Positions 1 through 8,978 of a DNA stretch of 64,000 nt are shown here, piece after piece; position 1 is the first letter of the stretch; each line of letters opens with the position of its first letter. The DNA comes from Asaia astilbis JCM 15831 (GTDB lineage Bacteria > Pseudomonadota > Alphaproteobacteria > Acetobacterales > Acetobacteraceae): NCBI RefSeq assembly GCF_000613845.1, contig NZ_BAJT01000006.1, positions 1 to 64,000 on the forward strand. Direction: 5' to 3'. The position numbers and the translations under genes were made by a program. The notes under the pieces were generated by a model, which was not told the DNA's origin, made no database searches, and was given only the letters and a program-made list of their open reading frames with translations.

Positions 1-529
1 GGCGACGCCAGACGCGCAACGCCTCATAGGGATGGCGATGCTGACTCGGTCTTGCCTCGAGCACGGTCTCGACGAACCCGGCCCAGCTCCAGCCCGCTCT
101 CGAGAGCAGGGGCAGGAGGCTTCTCAGGGCATCTGCCTCCTGGCTCTGAACCATGGCTTCAAGCGCCTGCCGCAATTTTTCGAGCAGAAGGAGCAGAAAA
201 TCTGCCTCGCACGGTTCCGGTGCTGTGAGCCCCAGAGCGATACCCATGCCCCGTGGCGTTGGCACCACGGCTCGCGACGGAAAAAGGAACAGGAATAATT
301 CGAGCAGATCGAACCAGGGAACGACCTGTCCCGGGGGCGTTAGCCCAAGCCGACGTATGGTAGCGGGACCGTGAATCAGGAGTGGGGGCGGTAAAGTGGC
401 AAGGAGATCGGCAGCCTCCTGCGCATCGAGCTGCAGGATTTCTCCATCGGGTGTCAGGACCGAGGCACGGGCACGGGTCGTGATGAGAGCAGGAGCATCG
501 TAGGGCGAGGCGCGAGAGGGCGTGGGCAT
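1..529 (-). CDS. DinG-like ATP-dependent helicase, N-terminal part (cut by window edge)
   Basis: The reading frame is open from an ATG at 529 to the window edge, giving about 176 residues. The N-terminal region reads like the start of DinG-type superfamily 2 DNA helicases of acetic acid bacteria: a short hydrophobic alpha/beta domain with repeated Leu-Pro-Pro-Pro and a Leu-Phe-rich segment, followed by a helical part. The Walker A box would lie beyond the edge, so helicase identity rests on resemblance of the N-terminal domain only. It is divergent from lysK, and the 199 bases between them hold the start regions of both. An earlier start cannot be excluded because no strong ribosome binding site is visible. 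Confidence 0.55.
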   Translation of the reverse strand, partial: MPTPSRASPYDAPALITTRARASVLTPDGEILQLDAQEAADLLATLPPPLLIHGPATIRRLGLTPPGQVVPWFDLLELFLFLFPSRAVVPTPRGMGIALGLTAPEPCEADFLLLLLEKLRQALEAMVQSQEADALRSLLPLLSRAGWSWAGFVETVLEARPSQHRHPYEALRVWRR

Positions 530-728
530 CGGCCCTAGTCTAGACGCTCAGGGCGCTTGCCGCCAGCGAGCAAGCAGGCGATGGAAATGCTAGCCGGTGA
601 ATAAAGTCGGGAACGAAACCTTTCTTTGACGCGGGGCATCAAGGCGCGATCTATAACAGGCATTTATGCCGGGCTTGACGCCATGTTGCTTGACCCGGAA
701 CGGAACTATTTCTAGTTTTCCTCCAATC

Positions 729-2353
729 ATGTCCGATAGTATCCAAAAAAACCTCCCGCTCACTCCCGACGCTCTCGCGCTGCCAAAAGCCTGGCCGTTT
801 GAGGAGGCACGAAAAATCGTGGCTCATGTCGAGGCGCGGGGTGGCGAGGCGCCCGCGCTGCTTGAGACGGGCTACGGGCCGTCGGGCCTGCCCCATATCG
901 GGACGTTCGGCGAAGTCGCCCGGACCACATGGGTGCGTCTCGCCTATGAGCGTCTGACAGGCCGCAAGACGCGCCTCCTCGCGTTTTCCGACGATATGGA
1001 CGGCCTGCGCAAGGTTCCGACCAACGTTCCGAACCAGGAAATGCTGGCCCAGCATCTCGGTCTCCCGCTGAGCCGTATTCCCGATCCTTTCGGCAAGTTC
1101 GAGAGCTTTTCGGCGCATAATAACGCCATGCTCTGCGAATTTCTCGACCGTTTCGGCTTCGACTACGAATTCGCTTCTGCCACGGATTATTACACCTCCG
1201 GCGTTTTTGACGGTGCGTTGCGCCGCATGCTCGAAGTGCATGATGAGGTAGTGGCGACGATTGCACCGACACTCGGCGCAGAGCGTCGCGCGACCTATTC
1301 GCCTGTGCTGCCCATCCATCCGCGCACGGGTCAGGTCATGCAGGTGCCGGTGTTCAAGGTCGATCCCGATGCGGCGACCGTGCAGTGGAAAGACCCGGAA
1401 ACCGGAGAGAGTTTCGAGACCTCGGTGCTTGGTGGCAACGCAAGATGCAGTGGAAGGCCGATTGGGCCATGCGCTGGTACGCCCTTGGCGTCGATTACGA
1501 AATGTCGGGCAAGGATCTGATCGATAGCGTGAAGCTGTCCAGCAAGATCTGCCGTATTCTGGGCAAGGCCCCGCCGGCAGGGCTGACCTACGAGCTGTTT
1601 CTGGATCAGAATGCACAGAAGATCAGCAAGTCCAAGGGCAACGGGCTCTCCATCGAAGAGTGGCTGCATTACGCGCCGCCGGAGAGCCTGGCGCAGTACA
1701 TGTTCAACCAGCCGACCCGTGCCAAGCGTCTTTTTTTCGATGTCATTCCGCGCGCCATGGATGAGTATCTGGCCAATCTCGACAAGGCGGTCGAAACGCA
1801 GGACGACACGATCCTGCGGGCGAACCCGGCCTGGTTCATCCACGGGGGCGTGCTCGACAAGGGGCTTTCCAGCCCGGTGTCGTTCAGCGCGTTGCTCAAC
1901 CTTGCCTCGGTTGCCAATGCGGAATCGAGCGAGACGCTCTGGAAGTTCCTGCGTCGCTACGATCCGACTCTCTCACCGGAAACGCATCCTTACGTCGACC
2001 GTTTGGTTGGCCACGCGCTGGTCTATTTCAAAGAGTTCGTGCGCCCGGCCAAGACGTTCCGCGCGCCCACCGATCTTGAGCGCGTTGCGTTGCAGGATCT
2101 GGCCGATGCCTTGAAACAGGCGGATCCGAGCCTATCTCCGGTAGAGGTTCAGGATATCGTCTTCGAAATCGGCAAAAAACATCAAATCCAGCCTTTGCGG
2201 GCCTGGTTCGGCTGCCTCTATGAAGTCCTGCTTGGACAGACAGAGGGACCCCGGTTCGGGATTTTTGCCTCGCTCTTCGGCCTTCCTGAGACGGTAGGCC
2301 TCATCGAAGAGTCGCTTGCGCGTAAGACCTCCGATGAGGGAACCGAGATCTGA
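729..2353 (+). CDS. lysK: Lysine--tRNA ligase, class I (one-base frameshift near 1440)
   Basis: Class I lysyl-tRNA synthetase, charging tRNA-Lys in the cytoplasm; it is unrelated to the usual class II LysS. The HIGT signature is at about residues 56-59 and the KISKSKGN (KMSKS-type) loop at about residue 298, followed by the helical anticodon-binding C-terminus. The repaired length of 541 aa is normal for the family. ATG 729 is preferred over the in-frame ATG 666 because the extra 21 residues look like non-coding sequence. The frame breaks at 1440-1441: the upstream frame reaches Gly-Gly-Asn-Ala and the expected Lys-Met-Gln-Trp continues one frame over, so one C appears missing. The gene is followed 36 bases later by the MprF-like gene, whose family uses lysyl-tRNA. 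Confidence 0.9.
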
Positions 2354-2389
2354 GTAACTGAAGCGTTCGGCAGCCTAGATAGAGGGTTC

Positions 2390-4483
2390 ATGACCGTTCA
2401 AGAGCAGACTACTCCCTGCTGTGATGAAGGTGAGGCCAGACCAGCCAGTTCCTGGCGTCGTCTGGCTAGTCGCCTTCCTGCTGTTGTCGGGCTCGTTCTT
2501 CTGGTGGCGGCAATCTATGTCATCCAGAAAGAGCTTAAGACGCTCTCATTCGCCCAAATGCGAAATGCGTTGGAAGCCATCCCTGATCAGGCTGTGGCGG
2601 CAGCAGTGGGCTGCACGTTTCTCTCTTATTTTATCCTGTCGTTTTATGACTGCCTCGCCTGCTCCCATATAGGCACGAAACAATCCTTCCGCAGAACAGC
2701 GTTCGCGGCGTTCTGCTCCTATGTGCTCTCCCATAATCTGGGATGCTCGGCTATCTCGGGCGCGGCTGTCCGGTTTCGGCTGTACCGCAACTGGGGCGTT
2801 TCCTCTGGTGGCATCGCGCAGATCATCGCTTTTTGCTCCACCACTTACCTGCTCGGTGCCTTGGCGCTGATCGGGGGGGTGCTGCTTCTGGAGCCTGCCC
2901 ATCTGCCGCTGATCGGCCATTTGCCTCATGTGCTCCTGCGACTGGGCGGGGGGGCCGCCTGGCTTGCTGTTCTGGCCTATCTTGTCGTTTCGGTGCGTTA
3001 TCGACAGCTACGGATCTGGCGCTACACCATCGATGTTCCGGGGTTTCGTGTGGCTCTGGCGCAGGTGGTCGTCAGTGCAGCAGATATGGCAGCGACGGCA
3101 TTGATTGCCTATGTGCTGCTCCCCCCGCAGGCGACAATCGGCTTTCCGGCGTTTCTGGCCATTTACCTCGCTTCCTACACGGCCGGTCTTGTCGCCAGCG
3201 TACCCGGCGGGCTCGGGGTGTTCGATGGTGCCATGCTTCTGGCACTTGGGCCTTACATGGCGACCCCGCAGATTCTCGGGGTCATCCTTACCTTCCGTCT
3301 CTTTTACTACATCATCCCTCTGGTTCTTGCCGGGGCCATGTTTGCAGCCCACGAGCTGTTTCTCAGGGGGGATGCTGCCTGGGCCCGTCGTCAGGGCTGT
3401 GTCGAGGGTGTCGCTCTGGGGCGGCGGCCGAGCCAGGTCGTGCGTGAGTCGGAAGCTGATTTTTCGGTCACCGTAGCGACCGGAGTTGTAGCCGGAACAG
3501 GTATTCTGCTTGTGTTCTACGCGGTCGCCGTGCCCGCTCCCCTGCAAGGGACACCTTTCGCGCATCTCATTCTTCAGGCTGCAGAATTTCTCCTATGCCT
3601 GTCCGGCGTCATGCTGGTTGGCGTGGCGGCGGGTCTGGCCCAGCGTGTGACGGCAGCGTGGCGTGCTGCGTTGACCCTTCTCGGGATCGCCATCCCTCTT
3701 GTGATCCTGCGTCAGGGGCCCTTGGCGATCTCACTCGGTCTTATGTTGGTGATGTTTCTGATCGCGCCTTTTCGATCCTGTTACTATCGCAAGGCTCGTC
3801 TCTTTTCCGAGCCTCTCAACCCGAGCCTGATCACGCCTGTGACGCTTTGGTTTATCAGTCTGGGCAGTGTCGGACTTTTTGCCCTGCGTCATCATCTGGG
3901 TCATTCCTGGTGGCGATCCCTGATCTACGACGCTCATACATCGGTCGTTCGTTGGGCGCTGGCGATCTCCGCCATACTCGGCATCATTGCAGTCATCCAG
4001 ATGCTGCGCCGCTCCCATGTGCTGGTGCGTCCGTGGGACAAGGAAAGTGAGAGCTTTTACAAAAGCCTTGCCCATGCCCTGCAGGAACTCGGGCCAAGGC
4101 GTCCGAGTGGACTTATTCTCAATGATAACGGTCGCGCGGGAATTCCCTTTTTCAGAACAGGCCAATTCATTATCGGTGTTGGAGACCCCGCGGGAGCGGA
4201 AAATGACTGCATCGCGGCGATCTGGCGTTTGCGCGATCTTGCGATGGAGGAAGGCCGCCACCCGGTTTTCATCAAGGTCGGTCAGGCCTTGCTCGGCGTC
4301 TATCATGACATCGGGATGACCGTTTGCCCGAAGGGCCCCGGGGAAACCGGGATGCTCTGCTGTCTCGCTCAGGATCTTCAGGCGGTCAAAGCGGTTCTGG
4401 GTGGCGAGCATAAACGGCTGAAGCGCCTGCTCAACGCAAGACATTTTCTATCGGTCAAGGCCCGGATCGATCGGGCTGGATGA
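2390..4483 (+). CDS. MprF-like membrane flippase with truncated aminoacyl-PG synthase domain
   Basis: A 697-aa polytopic membrane protein. The first 320 residues or so match the lysylphosphatidylglycerol synthetase/UPF0104 flippase region, with many hydrophobic helices and a Pro-Gly-Gly-Leu-Gly-Val motif. More membrane helices follow to about residue 535. The soluble tail (about 160 aa) resembles only the first GNAT lobe of the DUF2156 synthase domain, including a Gly-Asp-Pro motif and an Arg-His-Pro-Val-Phe strand. It stops where the second, catalytic lobe should begin; full MprF proteins are near 840 aa. The next gene overlaps it by four bases, so the end is not an edge artefact. Adjacency to lysK suggests a link to lysyl-tRNA, but synthase activity is doubtful and lipid flipping is more plausible. 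Confidence 0.75.
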   Translation: MTVQEQTTPCCDEGEARPASSWRRLASRLPAVVGLVLLVAAIYVIQKELKTLSFAQMRNALEAIPDQAVAAAVGCTFLSYFILSFYDCLACSHIGTKQSFRRTAFAAFCSYVLSHNLGCSAISGAAVRFRLYRNWGVSSGGIAQIIAFCSTTYLLGALALIGGVLLLEPAHLPLIGHLPHVLLRLGGGAAWLAVLAYLVVSVRYRQLRIWRYTIDVPGFRVALAQVVVSAADMAATALIAYVLLPPQATIGFPAFLAIYLASYTAGLVASVPGGLGVFDGAMLLALGPYMATPQILGVILTFRLFYYIIPLVLAGAMFAAHELFLRGDAAWARRQGCVEGVALGRRPSQVVRESEADFSVTVATGVVAGTGILLVFYAVAVPAPLQGTPFAHLILQAAEFLLCLSGVMLVGVAAGLAQRVTAAWRAALTLLGIAIPLVILRQGPLAISLGLMLVMFLIAPFRSCYYRKARLFSEPLNPSLITPVTLWFISLGSVGLFALRHHLGHSWWRSLIYDAHTSVVRWALAISAILGIIAVIQMLRRSHVLVRPWDKESESFYKSLAHALQELGPRRPSGLILNDNGRAGIPFFRTGQFIIGVGDPAGAENDCIAAIWRLRDLAMEEGRHPVFIKVGQALLGVYHDIGMTVCPKGPGETGMLCCLAQDLQAVKAVLGGEHKRLKRLLNARHFLSVKARIDRAG

Positions 4484-5205
4484 TGTATCTGCCTCAGGTG
4501 CTCACCCAGAAGGTCAATATCAGCGATGTGACTGCCATCTGGCTTATGGCCTATTCGGCGCTTTTTTCCATAGTCAATCCGCTTGGCGCTTCGTTGATCT
4601 TCGCCCAGACGACGCTTGGGCGTCCGAAGCGTGAGATCATCGTTCTCGCCCGCATGGTCGGATTTTATTCCTTTATTATTCTCATGGTTTCGATCTGGCT
4701 TGGCGGATGGATCCTGAGTTTCTTCCGGATCACCATCGACGCGCTACGCGTATCCGGCGGCCTCGTTGTCGCATCCCGCGCCTGGGCCTTGCTTCTAGCG
4801 CCGGAAGAAAGTGAGGCGCGCAAGGAGCGTCAGGTCTTCGACCATAATGCAGCCAGACAGGAGAGCGATCTCGGCGACCGGGCCTTTTTTCCGCTCGCCA
4901 TGCCATTTACGGTCGGCCCCGGGAGCATTGCCGTTGCCATTGCATTGAGCTCCGGCCGGACTCTCGGGGCCTCGGCTGCAAGCTACATTATCGGCCTGTC
5001 TCTCGCGGTTCTTGCAATCGCCCTGACTGTGGTCGTTCTTTATACCTATGCCGAGCGGATCGTAAGTTCGCTCGGTCGGACAGGCGCACGCATCGTCAGC
5101 CGACTGGCTGCCCTCATCTTGCTTTGTATCGGGGTTCAGATCCTGTTTTCAGGGCTGGAGGGTTTTGTGTTCTCGACGCTGAAGCACCTTCATCAGATCA
5201 GCTGA
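4480..5205 (+). CDS. MarC family integral membrane protein (UPF0056)
   Basis: A 241-aa inner-membrane protein of the MarC/UPF0056 family, whose transport substrate is unknown. About six hydrophobic helices are visible. Family marks are the N-terminal segment with Asn-Pro-Leu-Gly and the strongly conserved Phe-Pro-Leu-Ala-Met-Pro ... Gly-Pro-Gly-Ser-Ile block near residues 136-150. The ATG overlaps the stop of the MprF-like gene (ATGA), so the two are very probably translated together. The gene ends 15 bases before the stop of the convergent uracil-DNA-glycosylase-family gene. Confidence 0.88.
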   Translation: MMYLPQVLTQKVNISDVTAIWLMAYSALFSIVNPLGASLIFAQTTLGRPKREIIVLARMVGFYSFIILMVSIWLGGWILSFFRITIDALRVSGGLVVASRAWALLLAPEESEARKERQVFDHNAARQESDLGDRAFFPLAMPFTVGPGSIAVAIALSSGRTLGASAASYIIGLSLAVLAIALTVVVLYTYAERIVSSLGRTGARIVSRLAALILLCIGVQILFSGLEGFVFSTLKHLHQIS

Positions 5206-5220
5206 CTGGCGTTCGGTCCC

Positions 5221-5835
5221 CTAGGCAAGCGCTTTCTGAATTTCCTCCCTCAAGGCCGGAATGACGTCTTCCTGAAACCAGGGCGCGCGCTTCTCCCATA
5301 CGCCTGTGCGCCACGAGGGGTGGGGAAGCGGAAAATAGCCGGGGAGGTAATCCCTGAAATGCTTCACCCGCTCGCTGACAGGACCTCGGCCGAGCGTGGC
5401 GTGCTGGCTATAGCTGCCGACCAGCAGAATGAGCCTGAGCGAGGTCATGCGGGCAAGAACCTTGTCCCGCCAGGCTGGGGCACATTCGGAGCGAGGGGGC
5501 TTGTCGCCTCCGTTCGGCAGACGACCCGGATAGCAGAGACCTCTGGGTAGGATGGCGACTTTCCGGGTATCGTAAAACTCTTCCTCTGATAGATTCATCC
5601 AGCTCCGAAGTCGCCGACCTGACGGGTCGTAAAACGATTTTCCACTTTCATGGGCGATCGTACCGGGTGCCTGACTGGCAATCAGAATGCGCGCTTCGGT
5701 CGAGACATGGATGAGGGGTTTGGGGCCGAGCGGAAGAAAGGGGGCACAAATCGTGCAGCCCCTGATTGTTTCGACGAGAGCCTCAAGGCTTTGAGGCAGC
5801 ACGCTTGTGTCATCGGTAAGTCGTTCTGTTTCCAT
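5221..5835 (-). CDS. Uracil-DNA glycosylase family protein
   Basis: A 204-aa cytoplasmic protein of the uracil-DNA glycosylase superfamily. After an N-terminal Cys-Thr-Ile-Cys stretch it shows the superfamily pattern: a strand ending in Ala-Pro-Gly (motif 1), Ser-Gly/Phe-Tyr-Asp-Pro-Ser-Gly, a central Leu-Pro-Arg-Gly-Leu-Cys-Tyr-Pro-Gly region and a C-terminal Pro-His-Pro-Ser loop (motif 2). The YcdJ-like members of this family are poorly characterised, so base-excision activity is inferred. Its ATG overlaps the stop of the upstream phosphodiesterase gene by one base, so the two form an operon. Confidence 0.75.
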   Translation of the reverse strand: METERLTDDTSVLPQSLEALVETIRGCTICAPFLPLGPKPLIHVSTEARILIASQAPGTIAHESGKSFYDPSGRRLRSWMNLSEEEFYDTRKVAILPRGLCYPGRLPNGGDKPPRSECAPAWRDKVLARMTSLRLILLVGSYSQHATLGRGPVSERVKHFRDYLPGYFPLPHPSWRTGVWEKRAPWFQEDVIPALREEIQKALA

Positions 5836-6395
5836 CAGGCCTCAACGCGGGGAAGCGCGCGCAGATCGAGGGGATAGTCCGCGCAGGGTTCGTAGTGAGG
5901 CTCGTCAGACGTCTTGTGTGAGTGAAAAAGGGTAAAATGCTCGACGTGCGCTTCTGCTCCGCGAAGAAGATTATGAGTCTGAACCCACCTGACGATTTCC
6001 GGGCTCTGATCTCCCTGAAAGACCCCGAGGGAAATGTGAGGCGTGAAGCGACGTTTTTCCGGCGGCAGACCTGCGCGTCTGAGTGCTGATTCGATTTTAG
6101 CCTGAAGGGCGGTCAACGGTTCGGACGGGGGAACGCCCACCCAAAGGCGTGAACGCGTCGGACGGCTGAAGACGCCGACGCCGGCAAGCTCGAGGTCGAA
6201 GGGTGGGACGCTGATCGCCGAAAGCGCATGGTCGATCTCTTCGAGCTGAGGCCTGGCCCTGATCTCGCCCATAAAGCGCAGGGTGAGATGATAGGTTTGA
6301 GGCGGATACCAAATGACCCCGGGTATCGGGCGGCGGAGGGAAGAAAGAAGGCGCTTGTGCTCGCTGGCAAGATCAAGGGCGGTGAAGAGGCGCAT
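5835..6395 (-). CDS. thpR: RNA 2',3'-cyclic phosphodiesterase (2H family)
   Basis: A 186-aa protein of the LigT/ThpR 2H phosphoesterase family, which opens 2',3'-cyclic phosphates on RNA ends. The N-terminus Met-Arg-Leu-Phe-Thr-Ala-Leu is typical. The two catalytic His-x-Thr/Ser motifs are HLTL at about residue 36 and HISL at about residue 120, the right spacing for two lobes. It is the first gene of a two-gene minus-strand operon with the glycosylase-family gene. It is divergent from the Bax-inhibitor gene. Confidence 0.88.
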   Translation of the reverse strand: MRLFTALDLASEHKRLLSSLRRPIPGVIWYPPQTYHLTLRFMGEIRARPQLEEIDHALSAISVPPFDLELAGVGVFSRPTRSRLWVGVPPSEPLTALQAKIESALRRAGLPPEKRRFTPHISLGVFQGDQSPEIVRWVQTHNLLRGAEAHVEHFTLFHSHKTSDEPHYEPCADYPLDLRALPRVEA

Positions 6396-6666
6396 GAGGC
6401 TTTCCTGCGTCGTAAAAGAGACTGTTATCTCGGTCAGGGAAACGAGGAGGGCTGGTATCGGCGTAATGTCCCGTCCAAATCTGTAGCGTGAACGGCACCT
6501 TTCATTCTAACATCTATGACGCAAACGCGGTGAAACGCGCCAGTTTCAGTATGCAGGTCAATGTGTCGTAGGATGTCGCAAGGCGCGTTTGACTTGACCA
6601 TTGTATCCAAAACGCCACATTGAGAGATGAAAAGGCCAATCCGGCCAGATTTCAGGAAAGGGTGTC

Positions 6667-7449
6667 ATGGCTTTCGTTCCCAATTCTCGTTCTAGCGGTA
6701 ACGCCGGTAAAGCGGGTACTGCCAGTTTCGATACGGTCGATGCCGGTCTGCGCGCCTATATGCTTAGCGTCTATAACTGGATGACGGCCGGGCTGGTCGT
6801 AACCGGTGTCGTTGCCTATGCAGTCGCAGAAACGTCGCTGCGCGGTCTCTTCTTTCAGCAGGTGCTGACCCCGGGAGGCATTCTGACGCGCCCCACGGGC
6901 CTCGGTATGCTGACCATTTTCGCGCCTCTGGTCTTTGTCCTTGTCATGTCGTTTGGCGTCAATCGTCTCTCGCGTCAGGCTGCTCAGGGACTGTTCTGGG
7001 GCTTCTGCGCGGTCATGGGCGCCAGCCTGTCGAATATCCTCATTGTGTATACCCATACCTCGGTGGCGAGCACGTTCTTTGTCACGTCGGCGACATTCGC
7101 GGCCATGTCGCTTTGGGGCTACACGACCAAACGTGACCTGAGCTCGCTCGGCTCATTCCTGTTCATGGGCATGATTGGTCTCATCATCGCAATGCTTGTG
7201 AACACGTTCCTGCACAGCCCGGCGATGTCATTCCTGGTGAGCATCATTGGCGTGGGTCTGTTCACGTTGCTGACGGCGTTCGATACGCAGCGCATCCGGT
7301 CGACCTATCAATATTACCTCAGCTATGTCGGGCCTGAGGAAATGGGCAAGCGCAGTGTTTATGACGCGCTTTCTCTTTATCTGAACTTTATCAACCTGTT
7401 CACCTTTCTGCTCCAGTTCATGGGTGTCCGTAATAATAACAACGGTTAA
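6667..7449 (+). CDS. Bax inhibitor-1/YccA family membrane protein
   Basis: A 260-aa inner-membrane protein with seven hydrophobic segments. It has the family features: an N-terminal cytosolic stretch leading to a Tyr-Asn-Trp-Met start of helix 1, and the C-terminal Asp-Thr-Gln-Arg-Ile segment near residue 208 that carries the conserved Asp of the BI-1 calcium-leak channel family. The ATG follows a purine-rich stretch (aggaaagggtgtc). It stands alone, with about 270 bases upstream and a strong hairpin terminator downstream. The usual role assigned is membrane stress or calcium/proton leak; the substrate here is not shown. Confidence 0.9.
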   Translation: MAFVPNSRSSGNAGKAGTASFDTVDAGLRAYMLSVYNWMTAGLVVTGVVAYAVAETSLRGLFFQQVLTPGGILTRPTGLGMLTIFAPLVFVLVMSFGVNRLSRQAAQGLFWGFCAVMGASLSNILIVYTHTSVASTFFVTSATFAAMSLWGYTTKRDLSSLGSFLFMGMIGLIIAMLVNTFLHSPAMSFLVSIIGVGLFTLLTAFDTQRIRSTYQYYLSYVGPEEMGKRSVYDALSLYLNFINLFTFLLQFMGVRNNNNG

Positions 7450-7479
7450 CTTTTGTTATTGGTCTGATCGTTACTTGGC

Positions 7480-7509
7480 GGGACGCATCTCTGATGTGTC
7501 CCGTTTTTG
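7480..7509 (+). terminator. Rho-independent terminator of the Bax-inhibitor gene
   Basis: A 10-bp stem (7480-7489 pairing with 7493-7502, one G-U pair) with a three-base loop, followed by a T-rich run. It starts 30 bases after the stop codon. Confidence 0.9.
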
Positions 7510-7512
7510 TTT

Positions 7513-8042
7513 ATCCAGACTATTTCGGTCTAATTAACTTGGCATTTCTAGCTAAGGTGAATCTAAAAAATCGGCAATGAAATGCGGCGAAAAAGCGTTT
7601 TCGTCGGCTAAGTCCATGAAATCAAACAACTTGAGTTGTGGTCAAAATATGAAGGCTGCCTCAATCATTCGGGATGAGTGCTTGCTTTGCGCGTCAATCG
7701 GGCGGAAACAACACATCAGAGCTGGGCACCCACGCCCAGTGAGCAGGCGGGTCAGGTAGGACCTGAGTTTCCCGCTTGCTGAATGAAGGCGAGGCAACGA
7801 TGGCGCGTGTTGCAGGCAGAGGCAAAAATCCCTCTGGCAAACGTAACGTTACATCTCCATGCGACCTTGATCGCATGCAGGTGTCACGCTGCGCGGCGAG
7901 ACGTGCTCTCAACTGGAATAGGAGAGATGGATGACATCCCCTGAAGGTGTTGTCGCCATGTTCGACCAATCCGAGGTCGGGTTGAGCGGCAGCTTAGCGC
8001 AGCCACAGAGCTTGACGGTCGGTTCAACGAGCGGGGCAGACA
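7513..8042. promoter_or_regulatory. Long non-coding leader upstream of cyoA
   Basis: There are 530 bases without a convincing gene before cyoA; the only open frame (7577-7759) has no coding character. It should hold the cyo promoter and control sites. A perfect 10-base palindrome gtaacgttac lies at 7843-7852, about 190 bases before the cyoA start. The first 150 bases are AT-richer than the rest. I cannot assign -35/-10 boxes with confidence. Confidence 0.45.
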
Positions 8043-8972
8043 ATGATTAATCGATTTTTGCCGAAATTGCGGCGGCTTCTGCCGCTGACACCGGCGCTTT
8101 TCCTCTCAGGATGTACGCTCGATCTTCTTGATCCGCGTGGTCCGGTCGGGATTCAGAACCGCAACATCATTTTGATCGAACTGGCTGTGATGCTCAGCAT
8201 CGTGATCCCGGTGATCATCATGACGCTGTATTTTGCCTGGAAGTACCGCGAGACCAACACGTCGGCAGAGTACCTGCCGAACTGGGATCACTCGACGAAG
8301 ATCGAGTTCTTCGTCTGGGGCATTCCGGCAGTAGTGATCATCATCCTTGGGACCATTGCGCTCTGGACGAGTTACACGCTCGACCCGTATCGCCCGCTTC
8401 ACTCTGCTGAAGCCGCAGGTCGCAAGCCGCTGAATGTCGAAGTTGTGGCGCTCGACTGGAAATGGCTGTTCATCTACCCGGATCAGGGGATCGCAACGGT
8501 CAACCAGCTTGCCGTTCCCGTGAACACGCCGATCAATTTCCGCATCACGTCTGACGCTGTCATGACCTCGTTCTTCATTCCGCGTCTGGGCAGCCAAGTT
8601 TACGCGATGGCAGGCATGCAGACCCAGCTTCATCTTCTGGCCAGCGCGCCGGGCGATTATCTGGGTGAGGCAGCTCATTACACCGGTCGTGGGTTCTCGG
8701 ACATGAAGTTCCGTACGCTTGCGATGTCCGATGACGACTTCAACCAGTGGGTGGACAAGGTCAAGGGCGCGTCTGACTCGCTCGACTCAGCCGATTACCC
8801 GCAGGTTGCAGCACCGCAGGAAGCTGCTCCGGTCAAGTATTTCGCGCATGTTCAGCCTAACCTCTTCGACAGCATCGTCGCCAAGTACAATAATGGCATG
8901 GTGATCGATAAGTCGACCGGTCAGGTTATGCACATGCAGTCCGCCATGTCCGACATGCAGATGAAGGAATAG
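8043..8972 (+). CDS. cyoA: Cytochrome bo3 ubiquinol oxidase subunit II
   Basis: A 309-aa subunit of the terminal ubiquinol oxidase in the cytoplasmic membrane. The signal peptide ends in a lipobox Leu-Ser-Gly-Cys with the lipidated Cys at residue 24. Two membrane helices follow, then a periplasmic cupredoxin-fold domain that lacks the copper-A ligands, as expected for a quinol rather than cytochrome c oxidase. It is the first gene of cyoABCD, with six bases to cyoB. Confidence 0.95.
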   Translation: MINRFLPKLRRLLPLTPALFLSGCTLDLLDPRGPVGIQNRNIILIELAVMLSIVIPVIIMTLYFAWKYRETNTSAEYLPNWDHSTKIEFFVWGIPAVVIIILGTIALWTSYTLDPYRPLHSAEAAGRKPLNVEVVALDWKWLFIYPDQGIATVNQLAVPVNTPINFRITSDAVMTSFFIPRLGSQVYAMAGMQTQLHLLASAPGDYLGEAAHYTGRGFSDMKFRTLAMSDDDFNQWVDKVKGASDSLDSADYPQVAAPQEAAPVKYFAHVQPNLFDSIVAKYNNGMVIDKSTGQVMHMQSAMSDMQMKE

Positions 8973-8978
8973 GGACAC

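Noticed and set aside
651-1616. A 321-codon minus-strand frame opposite lysK.
   Set aside because: It overlaps the signature regions of lysK and has no recognisable domain.
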